A stretch of DNA of 64,000 nt, from positions 8,004 to 72,003 of the forward strand of contig NZ_JAFBDW010000007.1 of NCBI RefSeq assembly GCF_016908415.1. Direction: 5' to 3'. Numbering within the stretch: position 1 is the first letter of the stretch; each line of letters begins with the position of its first letter. This document shows, in pieces, positions 16,101 to 25,453 of the stretch. The stretch is from Caldicoprobacter guelmensis (GTDB taxonomy: Bacteria > Bacillota > Clostridia > Caldicoprobacterales > Caldicoprobacteraceae). The notes beneath the pieces were generated by a model that saw nothing but the letters and a program-made list of their open reading frames with translations, was not told the origin of the DNA and made no database searches. A program made the position numbers and the translations under genes.

Positions 16101-16925
16101 ATGGTGAAACATGACAAGGCGCTGCTTATAAAGAACTACCTGTCAAACCTTCAAGTAGATGTGCAGGTAGCAAGTTATACGCACTGTCCTCAAAGCTGGG
16201 CTGATTTTGACTATATACCCGACTACAACAAATTTTATTACATATGCGGCGGTGAGGGATGGATTAAAATTGGAAGCCATGAGTATTATCCTAAGCCCAG
16301 ACAGCTGTTTTTGATGCCTGCTGGTGTGGTGCAGTCGTATTCTACCATAAGCCAGAACACCTTCAAAAAATACTGGTGCCATTTCACGGCAAAAGTGGGA
16401 GAGATGAACCTTTTTGATATAGTAAGGACTCCGGTGTTTGTGGATGTTGGCGATGATCAAGAACTTAAAGGTCTTTTTGCGGCTTTGGTTGATGCTTACC
16501 AGAGTGGCGGCGTGACAAATGCTCTGCGGCTTAAAGGAATCATGGTGGAGATCATAGCCTGGTATTTTGACAAACTATCGTTGGACGATATACAGCTTTA
16601 TGATTATTCCTCCACTCAGGAGCTGGGGAAGGTGTTAACCTTTATAGAATCTCATCTTAATGAAAATATAACGATTGATGACCTTGCCAGGATCGTGCAT
16701 TTTCATCCTAACTATTTCATAAAATTTTTTCGGGATCACCTTGGTTGCTCGCCAATGCAGTATATAAACAGGCTCAGGTTGGAGAAGGCCAAGCATCTGC
16801 TTAAAACTACTGGTTTGACAGTTAAGGAAATTGCTGATATGGTTGGATTTAACGATGCAGGGTATTTTTCCAAGGTATTTAAAAGATATGCGGGGTTTTC
16901 ACCACAGGAATTTAGGAATGTCTAA
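16101..16925 (+). CDS. AraC-family transcriptional regulator
   Basis: 274 residues. N-terminal cupin-like sensing domain (about 1-150; YICGGEGWIKIG, RQLFLMPAGVVQSY) and a C-terminal double helix-turn-helix (about 175-274; ITIDDLARIVHFHPNYFIKFFRDH and LTVKEIADMVGFNDAGYFSKVFKRYAGFSPQEFR). Divergent from the fucosidase gene and in front of MBL and VOC genes 21 bp on, so it is likely the local sugar-responsive activator. Confidence 0.88.
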   Translation: MVKHDKALLIKNYLSNLQVDVQVASYTHCPQSWADFDYIPDYNKFYYICGGEGWIKIGSHEYYPKPRQLFLMPAGVVQSYSTISQNTFKKYWCHFTAKVGEMNLFDIVRTPVFVDVGDDQELKGLFAALVDAYQSGGVTNALRLKGIMVEIIAWYFDKLSLDDIQLYDYSSTQELGKVLTFIESHLNENITIDDLARIVHFHPNYFIKFFRDHLGCSPMQYINRLRLEKAKHLLKTTGLTVKEIADMVGFNDAGYFSKVFKRYAGFSPQEFRNV

Positions 16926-16946
16926 CTTGATAGGAGGTAACAACAG

Positions 16947-17744
16947 TTGAAAAAGGATTTAAGTGTGAGTGAGATTGGTGCCATTAGTGCGCCTCAAGCC
17001 AACATCTGGTATTTGCATCACAGCGGTTTTGCCGTTGAGACCGCGAAGCATTTCCTGGTGTTTGACTACTCCTGTGATAAGCCCGAGGGTGAAGTAAGGA
17101 GCCTTGAAAGCGGCGTTGTCACTCCCGACCAGCTGGATAAAGATAAGAAAATATTGGTGTTTGTTTCCCATGGACACGGGGATCATTTCAATAAAGTTAT
17201 CTTCGATTGGCAAAAGGATAGGCCGGATATCGTCTATGTTTTGAGTATCGATATTAAGCGCATGGTAAAGCCAAACGGGGAAAATTCATATGTTGTTTTC
17301 CCATACAAGATACTGCATATAGACGATGTGTGGATAAAGGCCTATGGCTCTACCGATATCGGCGTTTCCTTTTTGGTCGAGGTGGATGGGCTCAATATAT
17401 TCCATGCCGGGGATTTGAACTGCTGGTACTGGTACTATGAGTCGACACCTGAGGAACTCAAGCAGGATAAGGAAAATTTTGAGAGGGAAATCGAGAAAAT
17501 GGCGGGGGAACAAATAGATATAGCTTTTTTCCCGGTTGACCCCAGGCTGAAAGAGTATTATCATATGGGTGGGGAGTATTTTATAAGGAGGTTGAGGCCT
17601 GAACTCTTTGTGCCGATGCATTTCTGGGGCCAATATGATATAACACGCCAGTTTTCTGAGCGGATGAAAGGCCTGCCAACAAAAGTGGTATCCCTGTTCC
17701 GCAGGGGACAGAAGATTATATACAAGAAAGGGAGAGATGAGTGA
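16947..17744 (+). CDS. MBL-fold metallo-hydrolase
   Basis: 265 residues from a TTG start with AGGAGG 9 nt upstream. The metal-binding motif is SHGHGDHF (H75, H77, D79, H80), with further ligands in HAGDLNCWYW and in PMHFWGQYD near the C-terminus. This resembles the UlaG-like lactonase branch and related Zn hydrolases. The substrate is unknown; the setting next to a fucosidase suggests a sugar lactone or phosphoester, which is only an inference. Co-transcribed with the VOC gene. Confidence 0.8.
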   Translation: MKKDLSVSEIGAISAPQANIWYLHHSGFAVETAKHFLVFDYSCDKPEGEVRSLESGVVTPDQLDKDKKILVFVSHGHGDHFNKVIFDWQKDRPDIVYVLSIDIKRMVKPNGENSYVVFPYKILHIDDVWIKAYGSTDIGVSFLVEVDGLNIFHAGDLNCWYWYYESTPEELKQDKENFEREIEKMAGEQIDIAFFPVDPRLKEYYHMGGEYFIRRLRPELFVPMHFWGQYDITRQFSERMKGLPTKVVSLFRRGQKIIYKKGRDE

Positions 17745-18115
17745 TGAAATTCAAGATGGCGCATACCAATTTCAACGTGCTTGACCTTGAAAAGAGCATA
17801 GCCTTTTACGAGAAGGCTCTAGGGCTTAAGGAGCTTAGGCGAAAGGAAGCTGAGGATGGAAGCTTTATTCTGGTTTTCATGGGAGATGGCACAACAGAAC
17901 ATCAGATAGAGCTTACCTGGTTACGGGATCGAAAGGAACCGTATGACCTGTCTGACAACGAAATACACTTGGCTTTTGTTGTGGATGACTTTGAAGCAGC
18001 CTATCAGCATCATAAAGAAATGGGCTGCATTTGCTATGAAAATAAGAAGATGGGCATTTACTTCATTGCCGACCCTGACGGATACTGGATAGAGATTGTC
18101 CCCGAGAGAAGATGA
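17744..18115 (+). CDS. VOC-family protein, glyoxalase I type
   Basis: 123 residues from ATG 17744, which overlaps the preceding TGA (TGATG). Two beta-alpha-beta-beta-beta modules: MAHTNFNVLDLEKSIAFYEKALGL and IHLAFVVDDFEAAYQHHKEMG, ending DPDGYWIEIVPE. Metal ligands expected of glyoxalase I are present (an N-terminal H, E in HQIELTW, H in EIHLAF, and the final E). Likely a lactoylglutathione-lyase-like enzyme or a related dioxygenase fold. Confidence 0.75.
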   Translation: MKFKMAHTNFNVLDLEKSIAFYEKALGLKELRRKEAEDGSFILVFMGDGTTEHQIELTWLRDRKEPYDLSDNEIHLAFVVDDFEAAYQHHKEMGCICYENKKMGIYFIADPDGYWIEIVPERR

Positions 18116-18369
18116 CCTTCTATTTTTAACAACATGAGTTTGCTTGGAAGGATATATGGCACGCAATGGCAAGGAGAAATGGATTGTGTTTTAACAACAT
18201 AAGATTGCTTGGAAAGTAGCTGAGTGAGCATAGACACAACAATTGGTTTTGCAGGGTAACGTTGCAAAATAATTAGTGGTTAAAGATCCAACAAGGCTGA
18301 ACCTGCAAACAAGCAAAACAAAACTTTAGACTTTTCGAGACCCTACAACACGATCAAGGGGGGATATAG

Positions 18370-18579
18370 ATGGCAAACAAAAATTGTAGCAACATGGCCA
18401 GCAATTTGAAAAACTGCACATGCAGCTATGATTACTGCAGCCGTAAGGGAAAGTGCTGCGAGTGCCTTTCTTATCACTGGAGCCGAAAGGAGTTGCCGGG
18501 ATGTATGTTCCCGCCGGAGGTGGAGCGTACATACGACCGCTCATTAAAGAGGTTTATACAGGTGTACGGCAATAAGTGA
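18370..18579 (+). CDS. Cysteine-rich small protein, DUF6485 type
   Basis: 69 residues with nine cysteines in NCSNM, NCTCSYDYCSRKGKCCEC and GCMFPPEVERTYDRS. The pattern NCxC...Cx(R/K)KGKCCECLxYH and PxCxFPPEVExTYDRS is a widely conserved small family (DUF6485) of unknown function, presumably metal binding. AGGGGGGATATAG gives a strong ribosome-binding site before ATG. Confidence 0.75.
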   Translation: MANKNCSNMASNLKNCTCSYDYCSRKGKCCECLSYHWSRKELPGCMFPPEVERTYDRSLKRFIQVYGNK

Positions 18580-18689
18580 TTATAATTGTTGACGCCATAT
18601 TCTTTATCGAAAATTAAGGAAGAATATTTAATTTTCTGCAAGGCGGATATAAATTGTGGGTAAAGGCAAATGTTCAGGAATTAAAGTAT

Positions 18690-18809
18690 CTGGTGAGTCT
18701 GCCATTCGGCAGATAATCAGCAATAGGTGTATGTTGTCCTATGAGAATAATTAAGAGTAACTTTATGCTACCAAACTTCTCACCAAGCCCCACCTACTTA
18801 TAGGTGGGG
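18690..18809 (+). ncRNA. Solo IS200/IS605-like 3' end with omega-RNA-like folding
   Basis: No open frame, but nested pairings: GGTGAG (18690-18695) with CTCACC (18779-18784), enclosing TCTGCC/GGCAGA with a 4-nt loop and ATAGG/CCTAT. Directly after this closing stem comes CCCCACCTA/TAGGTGGGG with a CTTA loop (18788-18809). A short GC-rich hairpin of this form ends many IS200/IS605 transposons, and the RNA guide used by TnpB is made from the bases just before it. No tnpB or tnpA gene is present. I infer a transposon relic or a mobile miniature derivative. Confidence 0.45.
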
Positions 18810-19033
18810 AATAGTTTATCAATATAGTGGACAACATACTATACAATGGAATTGAAAAGGAGGATTTAAATAGCTTTTAGATGGTACCTCATTTTTATTG
18901 ATCTTATTCTGGCAAGCTCCCGTTTCACTAAAAGGATGCTTGTTACTGGGATAATACCAGAAAAAGCATAAGAAACGCTGTAGAAGATAAAAATAAAGGT
19001 GATTGCTTTATTTTAATATGAAAGGAAGTCGAC

Positions 19034-21088
19034 GTGGAAGAGAAAAACCGTAAACCAAACAGGCTTATTTTGGAAAAATCTCCGTATTTGCTTCAGCATG
19101 CTTACAATCCTGTGGACTGGTACCCGTGGTGTAAGGAGGCTTTTGATAAGGCAAAGCGGGAAGATAAGCCTATATTTCTATCCATAGGGTACAGTACTTG
19201 CCATTGGTGCCATGTGATGGAAAGGGAATCCTTTGAGGACCAGGAAGTGGCCGATATACTCAACGAAAATTTTGTATCCATAAAGGTGGACAGGGAAGAA
19301 AGGCCGGACATAGATCACATATACATGACGGTATGCCAGGCCCTTACCGGCCATGGAGGATGGCCCCTGACCATTATAATGACGCCTGCTCAAAAGCCTT
19401 TTTATGCGGGGACCTATTTTCCTAAACACGGACGTATGGGCATGCCGGGCCTTATCGATATATTGAAAGCGGTGGCCCAGGCCTGGAGGACCAACAGGCA
19501 AGGCCTTATTGAATCGGGGAATAAGATCGTTGAAGCCTTGCAGGATCAGTTTACACTGGATTCTCGAGAGAACGATTTGACGAAAGAGGACGTGCACGAG
19601 GCCTATAGAGGGCTTAAGCGCTCATTTGACCCGATATACGGTGGATTCGGTCCTGCGCCTAAATTTCCCATACCACACAATCTTTATTTTCTCATGCGGT
19701 ACTGGAAAATGACCGGTGAACGGAAGGCTTTGGAAATGGTTGAAAAGACCCTGGATGCGATGTATAGGGGAGGTATATTCGACCATATAGGATACGGATT
19801 TTCGCGCTATTCCACCGACAGAAAGTGGTTGGTACCCCATTTTGAAAAAATGCTGTATGACAATGCGCTGTTGGCCATTGCCTATCTGGAGGCTTATTTA
19901 TGCACCAAAAAGGATATGTATGCTGAAGTGGCAAAGAAAATATTTACCTATGTTCTCAGGGATATGACATCGCCTGAAGGGGGATTTTATTCGGCTGAGG
20001 ATGCTGATTCTGAAGGAGAAGAAGGGAAGTTTTATCTCTGGACGCCAGACGAGATAAAAGACGTTTTGGGAGAAAAAGAAGGGCAGATGTTTTGCGATTA
20101 TTATGGCATCACAGATGAAGGGAATTTTGAGGGGAGAAGCATTCCAAACCGCATCCACACATCAGCACCCGTAAATGAAGATGAAGAATTGATTGCTTCT
20201 CTACGTCAAAGGGTGTTTATGCGTCGAGAACAGCGCGTTCGTCCTTTTAAGGATGATAAGATTTTGACCTCGTGGAACGGCTTGATGATAGCTGCCATGG
20301 CCATGGGCGGCAGGATACTGCAAGACCAACGCTATATACAGGCGGCCGAAAGGGCAGCAGAGTTTGTATTCCATAAACTTGTGGATAAAAGCGGCAGGCT
20401 GCTGGCCCGCTATCGACATGGCGAGACGGCATATCCGGCTTATCTGGATGATTATGCCTATCTGATATGGGGATTGATTGAGCTTTATGAGGCCGCATAC
20501 AAACCGGTTTATTTGCAATATGCCATCAGGGAAAACCAGCAGATGATTCGCCTGTTCTGGGATTCCGATAGGGGTGGCTTTTTTCTGTACGGCAGCGATG
20601 GCGAGCAGCTAATTGCGCGCCCGAAAGAGGTTTATGATGGGGCCTTGCCGTCTGGAAACTCAGTTGCGGCTATGAACCTGTTAAGGCTGGCAAGATTGAC
20701 AGGAGACCAGGGCCTGGAAGACATGGCGATAAGGCAGCTTAAGGCCTTTGCAAGTATTGTTAAGCAATACCCTGCTGCTCATACTTATTTTATGATGGCG
20801 GCCATGTTTGCGCTGTACCCCACTAGGGAGATAGTTTTCGCCGGTTCTAAAGAAGATCAGGACCTTATGGACATGATCAAGGCTTATAATTCTGTGTTCA
20901 CACCTCATGCTGTGAGCCTTTTGCATACAGATGATGAAGAGGGAAGGCAATTGGAGCAGTTGGTGCCATATGTAAAGGACCAAAAACCGATAGATGGTAA
21001 ACCTACCGCTTATATATGCAAAAATTTTGCCTGCACGGCTCCCATAGTTGATAAGGATGAGCTTTTAAAGGAACTTAAGTACGAATAG
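19034..21088 (+). CDS. DUF255 thioredoxin-domain protein (YyaL/SPATA20 family)
   Basis: 684 residues, the normal length. An N-terminal thioredoxin-like domain (about 1-170) with LILEKSPYLLQHAYNPVDWY and the CHWC active-site-like motif (C56/C59), then an alpha/alpha barrel resembling N-acylglucosamine epimerases (about 190-680; HFEKMLYDNALL, DDKILTSWNGLMIAAM). The biochemical role is unsettled in all organisms. Start is GTG 19034 with GAAAGGAAG upstream. Monocistronic as far as can be seen. Confidence 0.9.
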   Translation: MEEKNRKPNRLILEKSPYLLQHAYNPVDWYPWCKEAFDKAKREDKPIFLSIGYSTCHWCHVMERESFEDQEVADILNENFVSIKVDREERPDIDHIYMTVCQALTGHGGWPLTIIMTPAQKPFYAGTYFPKHGRMGMPGLIDILKAVAQAWRTNRQGLIESGNKIVEALQDQFTLDSRENDLTKEDVHEAYRGLKRSFDPIYGGFGPAPKFPIPHNLYFLMRYWKMTGERKALEMVEKTLDAMYRGGIFDHIGYGFSRYSTDRKWLVPHFEKMLYDNALLAIAYLEAYLCTKKDMYAEVAKKIFTYVLRDMTSPEGGFYSAEDADSEGEEGKFYLWTPDEIKDVLGEKEGQMFCDYYGITDEGNFEGRSIPNRIHTSAPVNEDEELIASLRQRVFMRREQRVRPFKDDKILTSWNGLMIAAMAMGGRILQDQRYIQAAERAAEFVFHKLVDKSGRLLARYRHGETAYPAYLDDYAYLIWGLIELYEAAYKPVYLQYAIRENQQMIRLFWDSDRGGFFLYGSDGEQLIARPKEVYDGALPSGNSVAAMNLLRLARLTGDQGLEDMAIRQLKAFASIVKQYPAAHTYFMMAAMFALYPTREIVFAGSKEDQDLMDMIKAYNSVFTPHAVSLLHTDDEEGRQLEQLVPYVKDQKPIDGKPTAYICKNFACTAPIVDKDELLKELKYE

Positions 21089-21151
21089 CGCACAGACATG
21101 CAGATAAAGAAAGCTTTGTTTATAAACAAGGCTTTGTCTTAAAAATACAGC

Positions 21152-21499
21152 TTAATCGTCTTTGTCTTTACACCTGTCTTTTTCTTTGTAAGTTTTGCAT
21201 AGCTCGAGTATATTTTCAAATTTGAACTCCAATAACATTTCCTTCTTTATGATGTCCTTTAGCATTTTATCCACGCTTTTATCTATGAGTAAAAGGTCAT
21301 GAAGCTTATCTTCTGTTGTATCGCTATATTTTTTGTCCCCTGTACATTTGATGATTTCTTGAATTTTTTCTGCTTCTGCATTCATAATGTGCGCAAGGCT
21401 GAGTTCTTCAAGGGCGATTGAAGCCAGCAACAGCTTAATTGTTTCTTCAATAGATATTTCTATTTTGGGTTTAATATCAGGAATTGTAGGCATGCTCAT
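21152..21499 (-). CDS. Hypothetical protein with LLLASIALEE motif
   Basis: 115 residues from ATG 21499, placed by a GGAGGTG site 6 nt upstream. The N-terminus MSMPTIPDIKPKIEISIEET is followed by LLLASIALEELSLAHIMNAEAEKIQ, a stretch I recall from small proteins of spore-forming Firmicutes with no agreed name. The remainder is helical and charged, ending in a lysine/cysteine-rich tail (CKTYKEKDRCKDKDD). A role in the spore coat or envelope is only a guess. Confidence 0.6.
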   Translation of the reverse strand: MSMPTIPDIKPKIEISIEETIKLLLASIALEELSLAHIMNAEAEKIQEIIKCTGDKKYSDTTEDKLHDLLLIDKSVDKMLKDIIKKEMLLEFKFENILELCKTYKEKDRCKDKDD

Positions 21500-21705
21500 G
21501 GAAAACACCTCCTCTATAATCAAGTTATGTGAACCATGGATAAAAAGTGAATATTACTCTTATACTTTTTACAGTTGGTATTATATTTCTAAATTTTGAA
21601 GGAGTTTGAGAATCATTGAATAGGGAGTGTTTTTTTATTATAATAAGATGCGTGTGTTGAACTTATCAAGAAGGTTAATAAATTCCTGTTGAAAAAAAGG
21701 AGACG

Positions 21706-22440
21706 ATGCAGTTGAAAGGACAATCGTTTTTGATTGATACCCATGTGCATACCTCGGAGGTAAGCTCGTGTGGCAAGGTTTCGGCGGGGGAGATGGTGCG
21801 ATATTACAAGGACGCCGGCTATCAGGGTATAATCATAACCGACCACTATTACGACGGCTATTTCGAGTTACTTGGGGATCAGCCATGGGAGGCCAAAGTG
21901 CAGAAGTTTCTGTCGGGATATAGAGCGGCACTGGAAGAAGGGAAGCGTCTAGGCCTGAATGTTATGCTGGGCATGGAGCTGCGCTTTCATGACGGCGTAG
22001 AGGATTATCTAGTATACGGAATAGATGAGGATTTTCTCGTCGAGAATCCCGAGCTTTATAGATATACGCTAGAAAGCTTTAAAAAACTGATACACCACCA
22101 CAACATACTTATATTCCAGGCACATCCGTTCAGGGCGGGGATGAGGCCAGCTGATCCCGCTTTTCTTCATGGTGTGGAGGTGTTCAACGGCAATCCCCGT
22201 CACGATTCCCACAACGACCTGGCCTATGAGTTTGCGACACAAAACGGTCTTTTTATGATTGCCGGCTCGGATGCACACCAGCCACAGGATGTGGGCAGGG
22301 CAGGGATATGTTTACCTTATCCCATTTGTTCAGCCCGGGAACTGGTGGAGTACTACAGGGAATTCAAACAAGTGGAAATAGTTGTAAATTGTGAAGGTAC
22401 TGGTGAAGTCAAAGTTTTTTCTGGACGTGCTAACTGTTAA
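21706..22440 (+). CDS. PHP-domain phosphoesterase
   Basis: 244 residues. Metal-binding signatures of the PHP fold in order: DTHVHTSE (H13, H15), ITDHYYDGYF, GMELRFHDG, FQAHPFRAG and GSDAHQPQDVG. Family members are histidinol-phosphatase or nucleotide phosphoesterases; this one is a stand-alone short form with unknown substrate. An AAGGAGACG site precedes the ATG. Confidence 0.85.
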   Translation: MQLKGQSFLIDTHVHTSEVSSCGKVSAGEMVRYYKDAGYQGIIITDHYYDGYFELLGDQPWEAKVQKFLSGYRAALEEGKRLGLNVMLGMELRFHDGVEDYLVYGIDEDFLVENPELYRYTLESFKKLIHHHNILIFQAHPFRAGMRPADPAFLHGVEVFNGNPRHDSHNDLAYEFATQNGLFMIAGSDAHQPQDVGRAGICLPYPICSARELVEYYREFKQVEIVVNCEGTGEVKVFSGRANC

Positions 22441-22526
22441 GTGGTATTATTAAATTGATTGAATAAGCCGATTGGAAACCTAAAATGGTATAACTTGAGG
22501 GAAGGTTTTGTTGGGGAGAGTTTGGC

Positions 22527-23180
22527 ATGATTGATGTAGCAAAAGAGTTACAAGAATTTGTTGAAGATTTGCAAGAAGATTCTCTTGATCGGTTTTGTGG
22601 CCTTGCTGACGTCATTGGCGAATTTAACAAGGTGTTAAAAAAATTGGGGAAAGAGCAGTATAAGTACTCCCATCAGTTAGATGAAATCATGATGACTCTT
22701 GAAGAGCAAGAGAACTTCCATAAGGGATGTGTTTTTCTACAACAACAAAACAGAATGAAGGATATGGAAGTAAAAAAACTGGTAGCGGTTTTGTTAAGTG
22801 TACTTGACTCATATGAAGATTTGTACAGATATGCATTGAAATACGGCGATGAGTCGTGGAAAGAGCAGATGACCATGCAATGGAATAGGACGGACATTAT
22901 ACTGAAGCAAAATGGTATTGTGAGGATTGAAGGCATAGGAGAGCTCTTTGTACCTCAGCTTTATGCGGTTGAAGAGATAAGACAGCTTCCTGACATTCCA
23001 AATGGACAGATTGTGGATGTTATCAGGAGTGGTTACATGTATAATGGGGAAATAATAAGAAAAGCACGAGTAGTTGTCAATCAGACATCAGAGGAACATG
23101 AGGGACGAGCCTTAAACCAAAGCCAAACCGATAATACAGAGGAAGGAGTACAACTTTATGAGCAGGATAATAGGGATTGA
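22527..23180 (+). CDS. grpE: GrpE-like nucleotide exchange factor
   Basis: 217 residues. An N-terminal long helix is followed by a C-terminal beta domain with NGQIVDVIRSGYMYNGEIIRKARVVV, which matches the GrpE signature (VxxVxxxGYxxxxxxxRxAxVxV). The protein is divergent from the housekeeping GrpE. It overlaps the Hsp70 gene by 23 bp and is the first gene of a four-gene chaperone operon. Confidence 0.8.
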   Translation: MIDVAKELQEFVEDLQEDSLDRFCGLADVIGEFNKVLKKLGKEQYKYSHQLDEIMMTLEEQENFHKGCVFLQQQNRMKDMEVKKLVAVLLSVLDSYEDLYRYALKYGDESWKEQMTMQWNRTDIILKQNGIVRIEGIGELFVPQLYAVEEIRQLPDIPNGQIVDVIRSGYMYNGEIIRKARVVVNQTSEEHEGRALNQSQTDNTEEGVQLYEQDNRD

Positions 23181-24870
23181 TTTGGGGACATCGACGTCCG
23201 AAGTGGCTATACTGGAAGATGGCAAACCGAAGGTTATTCCCAATTCGAAAGGCCAGATAATAACGCCATCGGTGGTGGGAATTGACCAGGATGGCAATCT
23301 TCTAATTGGTCAAGATGCCAGGGACCAAATGCTGCTTCGCCCACAGGACACGGCTATTGAGGTAAAACGCTTGATGGGTTCTGGGCAAAAGGTATCCATG
23401 GGTGGTAAAGAATACACGCCACAGCAAATCTCCTCATTTATTCTTAAATACTTAAAAGAGTGCGCAGAAAATTATCTGGGTGAGGAGATAACTAGGGCGG
23501 TAATTACTGTCCCCGCATATTTTACCGATGAGCAGCGCAGGGCAACGGTGGAAGCAGGCAATCTGGCCGGGCTCAAGGTGGAAAGGATCATAAATGAACC
23601 CACTGCTGCTGCACTGGCTTATGGCATTGATCACATGCAAAACAATCAATATATTCTTGTCTATGACCTTGGAGGCGGGACACTGGATGTCACTGTGTTG
23701 GAGATGTTTGAAGGGGTGCTGGAGGTCAAGGCGAGTAGCGGCAACAACAAGCTTGGGGGCAAGGATTTTGATCAACGCCTTATGGACTGGCTAATAGATG
23801 AATTTAAAGCCCAATATGATATAGACCTTTCCAATGATGTAAGGGCACTAGCCAGGATTAAAGAAGCCGCTGAGGCGTGTAAAATTGCTTTAAGCACGCA
23901 GGAACAGTATAAGATAGAGTTGCCCTTTATTGCTGAAAAAGAGGGCAAACCCGTAGCGCTTGAAAGGGTTGTAACGCGTGAGCTGTTCGAAAACCTCATA
24001 AAAGACCTCGTTGAATCCACCATTGAACCCATAAACATTGCTCTGGGGGATTCGGGGCTAACAAAGGATGACATCGATCTGGTTTTCATGGTTGGGGGTT
24101 CGACAAGGATTCCACTGGTTAGAAGATTTTTGGAGTCTGTGATGGGACGACAGCCTGTGTCTCCTGTGGATCCTGACCTGGCAGTTGCCATGGGTGCAGC
24201 TATTCAGGCAGGCATTATCAATCAAGAGCTTTCTGCCGAAAAGGATATAGTGATAACTGATGTATGTCCTTACACGCTAGGAGTAGAGGTTCTTGAATTT
24301 GTTGGAGGGTTTCCGGTTCCTGATATGTACGATGTTATAATTCCGAGAAATACCACTATTCCTGTTGTAAGAGAAAAGATATACGGCACAGTAGTAGACA
24401 ACCAAAAAAAGGTGGAAATAAAGGTTTACCAGGGAGATTACAAGAAAGCCTCGATGAACAACTTCCTCGGGAAATTTATTCTTGATGGGATACCACCAGC
24501 TCCGGCGTTTAAGGAGAAAATAAAGGTGAGATTTTCCTATGATGTTAACGGGATATTAAATGTCGAAGGTATCATACTGAGCACCAACAAAAAGGCGGGT
24601 ATCACAATCGAGACTACAGGCGTTAAAATGGAGGAAGAGATGGACCTTAGCAATTGGAAAGAGGTTCCTAAAGCTCGAAAGTACCGTGGAATTATAAGGC
24701 GTGCTGAAAGGCTGTTAAATGAAGCTCCAGATTCGCCTTTGTTTGCAGAATTGGATGGAGCTGTGAAAGATTTAAAGAAAGCGTTACTGAAGGAAGAAGA
24801 TGATGTTGTATTGGAAGAATTGGCAGAAGCTCTGAGCGATTTACTATATGATATAGAGGATGAAGGGTAA
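23158..24870 (+). CDS. Hsp70-family chaperone, short form
   Basis: 570 residues, about 40 shorter than housekeeping DnaK because the C-terminal lid is reduced. The ATPase domain shows IGIDLGTSTSEVAIL, VYDLGGGTLDVTVLEM and GGSTRIPLVRRFLESV; the substrate domain starts near ITDVCPYTLGVEVL. The KVIPNSKGQIITPSVVG stretch is typical of accessory Hsp70s. Partners are encoded on both sides (GrpE before, TPR and J-domain proteins after). An AAGGAGT site precedes ATG 23158. Confidence 0.9.
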   Translation: MSRIIGIDLGTSTSEVAILEDGKPKVIPNSKGQIITPSVVGIDQDGNLLIGQDARDQMLLRPQDTAIEVKRLMGSGQKVSMGGKEYTPQQISSFILKYLKECAENYLGEEITRAVITVPAYFTDEQRRATVEAGNLAGLKVERIINEPTAAALAYGIDHMQNNQYILVYDLGGGTLDVTVLEMFEGVLEVKASSGNNKLGGKDFDQRLMDWLIDEFKAQYDIDLSNDVRALARIKEAAEACKIALSTQEQYKIELPFIAEKEGKPVALERVVTRELFENLIKDLVESTIEPINIALGDSGLTKDDIDLVFMVGGSTRIPLVRRFLESVMGRQPVSPVDPDLAVAMGAAIQAGIINQELSAEKDIVITDVCPYTLGVEVLEFVGGFPVPDMYDVIIPRNTTIPVVREKIYGTVVDNQKKVEIKVYQGDYKKASMNNFLGKFILDGIPPAPAFKEKIKVRFSYDVNGILNVEGIILSTNKKAGITIETTGVKMEEEMDLSNWKEVPKARKYRGIIRRAERLLNEAPDSPLFAELDGAVKDLKKALLKEEDDVVLEELAEALSDLLYDIEDEG

Positions 24871-25439
24871 TGTTTGAGGATTTAAGTAACAAATATTACA
24901 GATTGGGCTTAAGTTTGGCTTTAGAAAATAGAATTTCCAGCGCGATAGAAGTGCTGGAGAAGGCGGTTGTATTTGACCAAAGCAATTGGAAGGCATGGAA
25001 TGTGCTGGGACTGTGCAGATACCGCCTTGGAGATTTTGATAAGGCAAGGAAGGCATGGCAAAAGAGCCTCATTATTAACCCTGAAACCAATCCCGCGGTT
25101 CGGTACTTGAATGATATGGAAAGTGATGAGTTTAAATCCCTTCAAAAACAGTACCACCTTGCTTTGAAATTGGCTCTATCAGGGAAATATAGCCAGGCTA
25201 TAAGGATAATTAATGGCAATAAGTTTCTCGGGTCATCATTTGTTTACCCGCTTAATTTGCTAGGTTTATGCCTATATGGAAGGGGTAAATTCCGGCGAGC
25301 CCGGTCAAAGTGGGAGATGGCGTTAAGCCTGGATCAGGATAATCCCTGTTCAACGAGATATGTTGCTGAAAGTGTGCGTATATCTAACAAAAAAGGCTTC
25401 TTGGTTGATTGGTGGGAAAAGTTTTTAAATAAAAGGTAA
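24870..25439 (+). CDS. Tetratricopeptide-repeat protein of the Hsp70 operon
   Basis: 189 residues. TPR units are visible as YYRLGLSLALENRISSAIEV, AWNVLGLCRYRLGDFDKARK and LNLLGLCLYGRGKFRRARSK. The start ATG overlaps the stop of the Hsp70 gene (TAATG), so translation is coupled. No enzyme motif. Probably an adaptor that binds Hsp70 or its clients. Confidence 0.8.
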   Translation: MFEDLSNKYYRLGLSLALENRISSAIEVLEKAVVFDQSNWKAWNVLGLCRYRLGDFDKARKAWQKSLIINPETNPAVRYLNDMESDEFKSLQKQYHLALKLALSGKYSQAIRIINGNKFLGSSFVYPLNLLGLCLYGRGKFRRARSKWEMALSLDQDNPCSTRYVAESVRISNKKGFLVDWWEKFLNKR

Positions 25440-25453
25440 GAGGGGATTGAGGG

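Noticed and set aside
18124..18215. Imperfect direct repeat (TTTTAACAACAT...TTGCTTGGAA) after the VOC gene
   Set aside because: Only two copies of about 26 bases with mismatches, 65 bp apart; no link to a CRISPR or transposon could be made.
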